A stretch of 64,000 nucleotides of DNA from positions 44,789 through 108,788 of the forward strand of contig CAZWLY010000014.1 of NCBI GenBank assembly GCA_964634465.1, read 5' to 3'. The position numbers and the translations under genes were made by a program. This document shows, piece after piece, positions 1 through 6,870 of the stretch. This DNA comes from CAZWLY01 sp964634465. GTDB taxonomy: Bacteria; Desulfobacterota; Desulfarculia; G963662305. Position 1 is the stretch's first letter. Each line of letters begins with the position of its first letter. The notes under the pieces are model-generated. The model worked only from the letters and a program-made list of their open reading frames with translations. It did no database searches and was not told the origin of the DNA.

Positions 1-1852
1 GGCCCACCTTGTCGATGTAGAGGCGGTGGAAAGTCACCGATTCCTGACCGGAGTCGATCCACTGATCCACTTCACTCCCCACCTCGGCCCGGTACTCCGG
101 ATCGGGAAAGAACCGCTCCCGCCAGAGCCGTTGATTGGGGACATCCTCCGCCGTGTAGCCGAAAATTTCGGTAAACTTGGGGTTGACGTATTCGGTCTCC
201 TTGGCGGCTGTGCCCACGACCACCGGAAAGGGCAACTTTTCCACCAGATCACGGAAAAGAGCTTCGCTCTTCTTCAGCGCCGCCTCGACCCGCTTACGTT
301 CGGTGATGTCACGGACGATGCTCACCCAACCGACGCGCTCGCCCTTGTCGCTCAGTAACGGCGAGACGCTGATATCGGAAGGGAAAACCGTCTCGTCTTT
401 CCGCTTCATGTCAAAGTCGGAAATCTCGAAGAAGCCCTGGCGTTCTATGGTCGAGTAAAGACCTTCCTGGAACTTTTTCAAAGACTCCTCGCTGACGTGC
501 AGGAAAGCCGTGGTCCGGCCCAACATGTCTTCTTTTTGGTAGCCGAATATCGTCAGCGCGGCGGGGTTGCAGTCCAGAATCCGGGGCGGAACGCTTGCGT
601 CCAGGATGAAGATGGCCTCCCGTTGGCTGGTAAAGACCTTCTCGAACCTCTCCTTGGCCTGCCACAGCGCCGCCTCGGCCCGTTTGCGCTCGGTGATGTC
701 GAGGTTGCTGGCCCGGCGCCCCAACCACCTCCCTTCTTCATCGAAAACCGGTTGGCAGAAATGCTCGATCCAGCGCTCCTCGCCATCGCGGATGATGATC
801 CGGAATTCGAGATGCCCGGGACCCGCCTCCTGGATGCAATGCGCTTCGAGATGGGCCGACAACTTGTCTATATCCTTGGGGTGGACGATCCTTCGCATCA
901 ACGAAGGATCGTTCAAGAATGATTCCGCCGGGTAGCCGGATACCCTTTCACACGAGGGTGAAACATAGAGAAGGTTACCGTCCGAGCCGCGCCAGTATTC
1001 ACAGTTGTAGGTGAAGTCGGCCACCAGACGAAACCGCTCCTCGCTTTTCTTGAGCGCTGCCTCGGCCCGTTTGCGGTGGGTGATGTCTCGGACGACGCAG
1101 ACGATTCCCAGGGGCCGGTCGCCCTCTTCTCTCAAAAGAGAGACTGTGAGTTCGGCCGGAAATATCTCTCCGTTTTTCCGTTTCGCCGCAAACTCGAAAG
1201 AGGCCGCTTCCCCTTTATCGAAGGCTTTCCTGACCCGCTCTCTGAATTCCTGGAAGTGCTGGTGATCGACATGAAGGACTTCGCTGGAAAGGTTGACCAG
1301 TTCGTCTTTCCGGTAGCCGAACATCTTTTCCGCCGCCGGGTTGATGTCGATCACCTGCCCGTCGGGGGAGGCGACGAACACCCCCTCCGCCAAGGCCTCG
1401 AATATGCTTTTCAGCCACAACGTAGATTCGGTCAGCGCTTTCTCGGTCCGTCTGCGCCGAGCGATCTGCTCCTCCAGCTCCCGAATGTAATCCGCCTGTC
1501 GCGCTCTCTCGGCCTCCTCGTGGGGCAGCCAGCGATGCAACAGGATGACGATGACGAGCACCGCCGCCGTCACGTTGACGAACTTGAGCACGAAAACCAA
1601 TTCCGGGCGAACCAGGAGGTCGTGAATCGCTTGAGGAATCAAGCCGACCCGCGAGGTGTACCAGGCGCCAAAATAGACGCTCTCGAACAGGGTCCGGAAG
1701 GCGTCGATGGCCAAGATTATAATCAGCGTCGTAAACAGCTTGCTCTCTATCTTTTTGGACTTCAAGCGCCGCAGATAGAAGACGAGGATAAAGGTCCACA
1801 TCCCGATCAACAGCCAATAGGAGACCGGCGTCAGGAATCGAAATGCGGTCAT
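1..1852 (-). CDS. Membrane-anchored multi-PAS sensor protein, 3' part outside window
   Basis: The reading frame starts at ATG 1852 and runs off the left edge without a stop; about 617 codons are visible. The N-terminus has three hydrophobic segments (about residues 8-27, 38-58, 85-108). A short coiled linker rich in Glu and Arg follows. Four PAS units then start near residues 145, 274, 400 and 529, separated by the ITERKRAEAAL-type linkers that usually join PAS/PAC repeats. PAS domains bind ligands, haem or flavin and pass a signal to an output domain. That domain lies outside the window and is most likely a histidine kinase or diguanylate cyclase. The AT-rich upstream DNA holds two overlapping minus-strand TATAAT hexamers (1946-1956). 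The gene is divergent from cheV, so a role in signalling is likely. The exact signal cannot be read. Confidence 0.85.
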   Translation of the reverse strand, partial: MTAFRFLTPVSYWLLIGMWTFILVFYLRRLKSKKIESKLFTTLIIILAIDAFRTLFESVYFGAWYTSRVGLIPQAIHDLLVRPELVFVLKFVNVTAAVLVIVILLHRWLPHEEAERARQADYIRELEEQIARRRRTEKALTESTLWLKSIFEALAEGVFVASPDGQVIDINPAAEKMFGYRKDELVNLSSEVLHVDHQHFQEFRERVRKAFDKGEAASFEFAAKRKNGEIFPAELTVSLLREEGDRPLGIVCVVRDITHRKRAEAALKKSEERFRLVADFTYNCEYWRGSDGNLLYVSPSCERVSGYPAESFLNDPSLMRRIVHPKDIDKLSAHLEAHCIQEAGPGHLEFRIIIRDGEERWIEHFCQPVFDEEGRWLGRRASNLDITERKRAEAALWQAKERFEKVFTSQREAIFILDASVPPRILDCNPAALTIFGYQKEDMLGRTTAFLHVSEESLKKFQEGLYSTIERQGFFEISDFDMKRKDETVFPSDISVSPLLSDKGERVGWVSIVRDITERKRVEAALKKSEALFRDLVEKLPFPVVVGTAAKETEYVNPKFTEIFGYTAEDVPNQRLWRERFFPDPEYRAEVGSEVDQWIDSGQESVTFHRLYIDKVG

Positions 1853-1985
1853 GTCAACCCTCCTGTCGGTATCCCCGCCTTCAACCTCGGCTCAAGGCGC
1901 CGCTGGCCGCCGGCGCCGGATTTATCCAACAATTCGTTAGTTAACATTATATTATACCCAAACCCTCCGGCGAAACCGCCCTAAC

Positions 1986-2014
1986 TTGCCAGTCTTGCCA
2001 GCCGCGGATAGAAT
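1986..2014 (+). promoter_or_regulatory. Sigma-70-type promoter of cheV
   Basis: TTGCCA at 1986-1991, a 17-bp spacer and TAGAAT at 2009-2014. Each hexamer differs from consensus at one position. Transcription would begin near 2021 and leave a leader of about 58 nt before cheV. Confidence 0.6.
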
Positions 2015-2078
2015 TATTCGAGGTCGAGGCGTCGCCTAAATATCCACCGGTTTCAGGTTCTAAAGGGGACAGGTTGTT

Positions 2079-3011
2079 ATGGCTGGGCACGACATCCTTT
2101 TGGACAGCGGCACCAACGAGGTGGAAATCGCCGAGCTGGTCATGGGCGAGCATTGCTTCGGCGTCAATGTGGCCAAGATCAAAGAGTTCCTGCCGTTCAA
2201 AGACTCGGTCGTCACCCACATGCCCACCGGCCACCCTTCGGTGCCCGGGGTGTTTTCGCTGCGCGGCCTGGCCGTACCCCTCATCGAGCTGGGCAAACAC
2301 CTCAACCTGCCCCCCAGCCAGCCCGCGGCCAACCAGGTCATCGTCGTCACCGAGTTCAACGCCATCATCACCGCTTTCGTCGTCGATAAAATCGAACAGA
2401 TCCACCGCCTTTCCTGGGACGAGTTCAAACCCCTCAACCAGATCACGGCCGTCAACCCGGTCCAGATCACCGGTGTGGTTCACGTCCAGGACCGCGACGT
2501 CTTGATCCTGGACCTGGAGCACATCGTCGGCGAAATCTTTCCCCAGAGCATCATCAACTACGACGAGGCCAAACTGAAACAAGCCCCCCGGATCGAACAC
2601 CGCGAAGAGGCCAAGCTGTTCTTCGCCGAAGATTCGGCCATCATCCAGAAGCAGGTCGTCTCCATCCTCAATTCGGTCGGCTACACCGACGTGACCAGTT
2701 TCGACAACGGCCAGCAGGCGCTGGAGGCCATAACCGCTCTCAAGGAACGGGCCCAAGCCGAGGGAGTCGATCCGGGCCGTTACCTGACCCTCCTGGTCAC
2801 CGACATCGAAATGCCCCAAATGGACGGGTTGACCCTGTGCCGCAAGGTCCGCCAGGAGTTGGGGTTGAACACGCCGGTGATAATCTTCTCCTCGCTCATC
2901 AACGAGCAGATGGCGGCCAAATGCCGCGAGGTGGGCGCCAACGCCTATGCCTCCAAGCCCAAGACCGAGGATTTGATCGAGTTGATCGACCAGCTCTGCT
3001 TCCCTCAGTAA
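2079..3011 (+). CDS. cheV: Chemotaxis coupling/adaptation protein CheV (CheW-REC fusion)
   Basis: 310 residues, the usual CheV length. Residues about 12-155 form a CheW-like coupling domain (GVNVAKIKEF, PGVFSLRG, VVDKIEQIHRL). Residues about 180-308 form a response-regulator receiver with the acidic pair after a beta strand (LFFAEDSA), the phospho-acceptor Asp in VTDIEMPQMDG and the conserved Lys in ASKPKTE. CheV links receptors to the CheA kinase and is itself phosphorylated, giving adaptation. The ATG is preceded by a GGGGACAG ribosome site. It is a single gene, convergent with an MCP gene 300 bp away, which is a plausible receptor partner. CheA, CheY and CheR are not in the window. Confidence 0.95.
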   Translation: MAGHDILLDSGTNEVEIAELVMGEHCFGVNVAKIKEFLPFKDSVVTHMPTGHPSVPGVFSLRGLAVPLIELGKHLNLPPSQPAANQVIVVTEFNAIITAFVVDKIEQIHRLSWDEFKPLNQITAVNPVQITGVVHVQDRDVLILDLEHIVGEIFPQSIINYDEAKLKQAPRIEHREEAKLFFAEDSAIIQKQVVSILNSVGYTDVTSFDNGQQALEAITALKERAQAEGVDPGRYLTLLVTDIEMPQMDGLTLCRKVRQELGLNTPVIIFSSLINEQMAAKCREVGANAYASKPKTEDLIELIDQLCFPQ

Positions 3012-3313
3012 AGACCACTCGAAACCCTCCGCCGATCGAGATACCACCCCAGCCAAGGCGGTGAGAAGGCCGATCTCGCCGGCGCAAGGCAGAAATCAAA
3101 GGTCCGTCGGGCTGGGAGGCTGCTCAACGGCAAACCGAAAAATTCACTTCGCCGAGTTCACTACAGGGCGAGACTCATTCACAACCGCCGGCCAACAAGG
3201 GAGAGGGCCTCCCCGCCAGCCCCGTAAAGAGCGAGCCGCGGCCGATCGGTCCGGGAGGCGGCGCTGCGGCCGGAGATCGGTCGCGGCAGCGGCGAGTCGG
3301 GGTAACATTCGGG
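3012..3313. other. Non-coding gap between convergent cheV and MCP genes
   Basis: About 300 bp of GC-rich sequence between two convergent stop codons. I see no convincing gene and no hairpin followed by a T-run. Short open frames here lack ribosome sites and recognisable content. Confidence 0.5.
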
Positions 3314-4996
3314 CTAGAACACGGCGTCAAACTCGTCTTCGTTCAAAACCTCCGCCGCCTCCTCGGGGGCGCTCAAAAGCGATGAAGGGGGCGCTTGATC
3401 CTCTTTCTCGGAGACGATTCCTCTCGCCTCGCCCCGGAAGGATGGAGACATCGCCTCGTCGTGAAGTTTAAACTGTCCGACCAGCTCCCGCAAGCGCTCG
3501 GCCTCGGCGGCCAGATTCTCTGCGGCGGCGGCCGTCTCCTCGACGACGGCGGCGTTTTGTTGAACGGTCCCGTCCATCCGGGAGATGGCGTCGGCCACCT
3601 CGTCGATGGTGGCGGCCTGCTCTTGTGAACCGGCCGTAATCTCCGAGACCGTAGCCGCCACCCGCTGAACGCTGGCGATGATCTCCCGGAACATCTCGCC
3701 CGAATCGGCCATCAGGTCGTTGCCGGCGTCCACCTTGCCGGCCGATTCCTCGATCAGGGCCTGGATTTCCTTGGCCGCCTCGCCCGATCGAGCGGCCAGG
3801 TTGCGAACCTCGCTGGCCACTACGGCGAACCCCTTACCGGCCTCTCCGGCCCGGGCCGCTTCCACCGAAGCGTTGAGGGCCAAGAGGTTGGTCTGAAAAG
3901 CGACCTCGTTGACCACATCGATGATCTTGCTGATCCGCCGGGAACTCTGTGAGGCCTCGGACATGGCCGCCACCGCCTGATCGACCACCTCTCCGCCCTG
4001 ACCGGCCAGGGCGGCCGCATTGGCGGCCAGTTCATTGGCCAGGGAGGCGCGTTCAGCGGTTTCCTTGACGTTGGTCGACATCTGCTGCATGGCGGCCGCG
4101 GTCGCCTCGGCCGCGGCGGCCATGTCTTGGATCCAGCGGGACATATCCTGGTTGGCGGTGCTGATCTCCTTGGCCGACAGGGCCACCGTATCGGAGGCGG
4201 CGCCGACCCGGCGCACGATCCCGGTCAGGTTCAGGCTCATCTGCTCCACGTCGCGGGCCATCTCTCCCAACTCGTCGCCGCGTTTGAGCAGCGAGGGCTC
4301 CACTTGGAAGGTGAAGTCGCCCTGGGCCGTCTTCCGGATGGCCTGCATGGTCGCCTTGACCGCCCCGACGATGCGCCGCGGCATCATCAAGGCCAGGAGG
4401 AGGAAGCCGAGCGCTCCGGCCAAGCCCAGGACGGTGCTGACCAGAAGCTGCCGCCGCCCCATCTTGACCACCTCTGACAGCGAATGCTCCAGGCTGGCCG
4501 TGCCCTGGCGCCCAACGACCTCGATCATGTCAAGAAGGTCCTGGCTCTGCCGGTCGAAGCGGCGGGTCGCCTCGCCCACCTGTTCCCAGTCCTGCTCCAA
4601 GGTCGCTTCCACCAGTCCCATCCCGGTTTGGCGGATTCCGGCGTAGGCGCTTTTGATCTCCTGAACTCGTTTCTGGAGCGTCTCGTCTCCCTCGAACAGC
4701 CCCTCCAGACCGTCAAGGATCGGCAGAAGCTTTTTCTCCAGGCTCGTCAGCGCCTCCAGGGCACCCTTTTCTCCCGAACCGGCCGCCAGCCGGAAGACAT
4801 CTATGATCTGATGGACCGCATCGGTCGCCTCCAGGGAGGCGACCGCCTGCCGGTAGGCAGTATTTTGAATGGTCACGGCGTGTTCGTAACTCTGACGGCT
4901 GGACCAGACGGCATACGAAGCCACCGTCGCCAGGAGAATGAACAACACCCCAAAGGCCAACCTCAACCGAAGGCCAAGCCCCCAATTCCTTGCCAT
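3314..4996 (-). CDS. Methyl-accepting chemotaxis protein
   Basis: 560 residues. Residues 10-32 form a first membrane helix. Residues about 33-188 are a periplasmic, mainly helical four-helix-bundle-like sensor. Residues about 189-207 form a second helix. A HAMP segment follows, then a long cytoplasmic signalling coil. The hairpin tip is clear (FQTNLLALNASVEAARAGE, then GKGFAVVASEVRNLAARS). The C-terminus (EFDAVF) is not a CheR-binding pentapeptide of the NWETF type. It transmits a periplasmic signal to CheA/CheW. It starts 53 bp after the stop of the UGA-containing rhodanese gene on the same strand, so the two may be co-transcribed. A GGAGAG site precedes the ATG. The ligand is unknown. Confidence 0.93.
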   Translation of the reverse strand: MARNWGLGLRLRLAFGVLFILLATVASYAVWSSRQSYEHAVTIQNTAYRQAVASLEATDAVHQIIDVFRLAAGSGEKGALEALTSLEKKLLPILDGLEGLFEGDETLQKRVQEIKSAYAGIRQTGMGLVEATLEQDWEQVGEATRRFDRQSQDLLDMIEVVGRQGTASLEHSLSEVVKMGRRQLLVSTVLGLAGALGFLLLALMMPRRIVGAVKATMQAIRKTAQGDFTFQVEPSLLKRGDELGEMARDVEQMSLNLTGIVRRVGAASDTVALSAKEISTANQDMSRWIQDMAAAAEATAAAMQQMSTNVKETAERASLANELAANAAALAGQGGEVVDQAVAAMSEASQSSRRISKIIDVVNEVAFQTNLLALNASVEAARAGEAGKGFAVVASEVRNLAARSGEAAKEIQALIEESAGKVDAGNDLMADSGEMFREIIASVQRVAATVSEITAGSQEQAATIDEVADAISRMDGTVQQNAAVVEETAAAAENLAAEAERLRELVGQFKLHDEAMSPSFRGEARGIVSEKEDQAPPSSLLSAPEEAAEVLNEDEFDAVF

Positions 4997-5049
4997 GACG
5001 TCTCTCCTGCTCCCCGGAAACCCCGAGACAGCTCAGTAACCTCAAACCG

Positions 5050-5775
5050 CTATTTCACCACGGGCAAACCTTTGCGCCCCCAGGCCATCATGCCGCCGTC
5101 CAGTCGGGAGACGTTCTTGAAGCCCTTGACGGCCAGGAAACGGCCGGCAATGGGAGAAAGCTTGCCCAAATGGCAGACCAGAACGATCGGTTTGTCCTTG
5201 GGAAGCGTCTGGTACTTCTCGGCCAGATCGTCCATGGGGAGGTTGATGGAGCCCTCGATGTGGCCCTTACTCCACATGGCCCGATCGCGCAGATCCACCA
5301 CCGCCACCTGCCCCAGCTTCGCCTTCAACTCGCGGGGGGAGAGGTTGGGGAGCTTTACCTTGGGCAGCTTGAGGGAAGACTCCACCGGATAGCCTTTCCT
5401 GCGCCAGCCAGGCAGCCCCTCGGAGTAGACCATGACCTTGGTGTAGCCCATCTTGACCGCCGACCTGGCGGCCTTGACCGAGGCCACTCACTTGCGGCCG
5501 AGACAATAGAAAACCAGCGGCGTGTTCTTGTCTGGGGGCAGGAGGGAGGAGCCCTCCATTTTGGTGTAGGGAATATTGATCGAACCAGGAATGTGACCCA
5601 CCTGATAGTGGATCGGGCTCAGGGAATATACCAGGGTCGGCTTTTGGGCCGAATCAAGCATCTTTTTCAACTCAGCCGTGGTGATGGTCTTGAAGCCGCT
5701 CCCGGCGGTAGCCGCCGCCAGGGGAGCGAGCAGCAGCATCAACCCTACAAACAATCCCGCTGCCAACCTTTTCAT
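5050..5775 (-). CDS. Secreted tandem rhodanese-domain protein, predicted selenoprotein (in-frame UGA = Sec96)
   Basis: Read through one in-frame UGA (5488-5490), the frame gives 241 residues. Residues 1-24 look like a signal peptide. Rhodanese domain 1 spans about 28-140 and domain 2 about 150-240. The UGA is codon 96 in FYCLGRK-U-VASVKAA. Rhodanese-like domains of this type normally read YC-x-G-x-x-C-x-x-S-x-x-AA, so the UGA sits exactly on the second Cys of the loop, with Cys91 intact. Domain 2 has an uninterrupted loop (LVCHLGKLSPIA). A hairpin with an AGGUC loop lies 14 nt after the UGA (separate entry). Rhodaneses move sulfane sulfur or reduce thiols; a Sec would sharpen redox or sulfur/selenium transfer in the periplasm. 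A nonsense mutation or two split genes are the alternatives. The downstream part has no ATG or ribosome site, which argues against a split. Confidence 0.82.
5455..5473 (-). promoter_or_regulatory. Candidate bacterial SECIS hairpin
   Basis: On the mRNA, GGCCGCC (5473-5467) pairs with GGCGGUC (5461-5455). This gives seven pairs, one of them G-U, closing a five-base loop AGGUC. The loop GGU lies 23-25 nt after the UGA. The E. coli fdhF element has the same AGGUC-type loop at nearly the same distance. It sits inside the coding frame, as bacterial SECIS elements do, and would recruit SelB. Confidence 0.65.
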
Positions 5776-6114
5776 CGGTCGAAAACCTCCTCTTTGAAGT
5801 CAACCACTCGCTGTTCTCTTGCCGCCAATTCTCGAGATACCATTTTTTAATCCAGAAATGAACGCTAAAATCACGATATCCGCCACTCCGGTTGCGGATA
5901 TTTCATATTGAAATAATTAATATTTTCACAACCGTCTTCTGTCTCTTTTATTAGCGAACATCTTTTTGCTTTATAAAAATTCCCTCCGTCCCGCCGGCGC
6001 GATCCCGACAAAGACCTCCTCGGTTTCGGCCGTCACCGGCCAGAACCGAGCGGACGAGACGGGCCAAGGCCAATCCGGTTGACAGGTCGGGGGGCGGCTT
6101 CTATCATCAATTTC
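5776..6114. other. AT-rich intergenic region between divergent genes
   Basis: About 340 bp separate the rhodanese and the propeptide-like gene. Bases 5845-5985 are strikingly AT-rich against a GC-rich background. They hold a perfect 8-bp inverted repeat (ATATCCGC at 5876-5883, GCGGATAT at 5894-5901), a TTTCA/TGAAA dyad at 5901-5913 and a nearly palindromic AATAATTAATATT. This looks like a promoter-operator region for one or both divergent genes. No -35/-10 pair stood out. Confidence 0.5.
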
Positions 6115-6840
6115 ATGCGGAAACCAATCGTCTTCCGGCCCGGCTGGCCGCTGGCGGCGGGGGTGTTGATCGGTCTATTGGCGGCGTCCTCGCCGGCCTG
6201 GGCCCGGGGGCCGTGGACCATCACCGGCGCCGTCGACCGGATCGACCTGGAAGACCCGAGCCGGCCCAAGCTGACCGTCTATGTTCTTCAAGCCGAAGGG
6301 CCGCTCAAGCCGGACCGGCTGATAACCTTCACCGTCCCCCTGACCAAAACGCCCCAGGGCTGCATCGACCTGTCGAGGCCCGAAAACCGGACGCGAGCCG
6401 CCGTCCTGGCCTTGAAGCCGGGGGATACGATCGAGGCCGCGGTGACGGCCGGACAGCGGGAGCTCACCGCCGAACGGGTTCGGTGGATCGGCCGGGCCGA
6501 CGAGGTTTCCTTCCCCGGCCGGGACAAGATAAAAGACCCGACTCTGATTCCCCGCCTCAGATACGGCGGCGGTCGAGTCGGGGTGATCGTACTCCTGAAA
6601 AACGACGGCCTGGCCTGTGCGGCCGCCTCGGTCGAGGCGAGCGAAGTAGCCAAAGCCGAGATCAGGCGTCGCCAGGACGAACTCCTGGCCGCTCTGCCCG
6701 CCGGATCATTCGAGCTGAGGCACCGCTACGCCAACTTGCCCGCTCTGGCCGGCCGGGCCGACCTGGCCGGCCTCAAGGCTTTGGCCGCCTGGCCGACGGT
6801 GGCCGTCATCCAGGCCGATCGCCCCGTCCGGTTCGACTGA
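6115..6840 (+). CDS. Secreted protein ending in a subtilase-propeptide-like domain
   Basis: 241 residues from ATG 6115. The start is chosen because it gives a clean signal peptide (basic MRKP, hydrophobic core, cleavage near SPAWA). Upstream in-frame starts are TTG codons without support. Residues about 30-130 are a small beta-rich segment I do not recognise. Residues about 138-241 closely resemble the prodomain of the protease encoded 30 bp downstream: FPGRDKI, P-x-LI-x-RL, VIVLLK, a Gln-Glu-x-LLA helix, and a final L-x-GLK-x-LAA-x-P-x-VAVI strand. Subtilase propeptides act as folding chaperones and tight inhibitors. A free-standing copy could therefore inhibit or fold its neighbour. That function is inferred; the likeness is seen directly. 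Confidence 0.75.
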   Translation: MRKPIVFRPGWPLAAGVLIGLLAASSPAWARGPWTITGAVDRIDLEDPSRPKLTVYVLQAEGPLKPDRLITFTVPLTKTPQGCIDLSRPENRTRAAVLALKPGDTIEAAVTAGQRELTAERVRWIGRADEVSFPGRDKIKDPTLIPRLRYGGGRVGVIVLLKNDGLACAAASVEASEVAKAEIRRRQDELLAALPAGSFELRHRYANLPALAGRADLAGLKALAAWPTVAVIQADRPVRFD

Positions 6841-6870
6841 GTAACCACAACGAGACCAGATGGATCGAGG

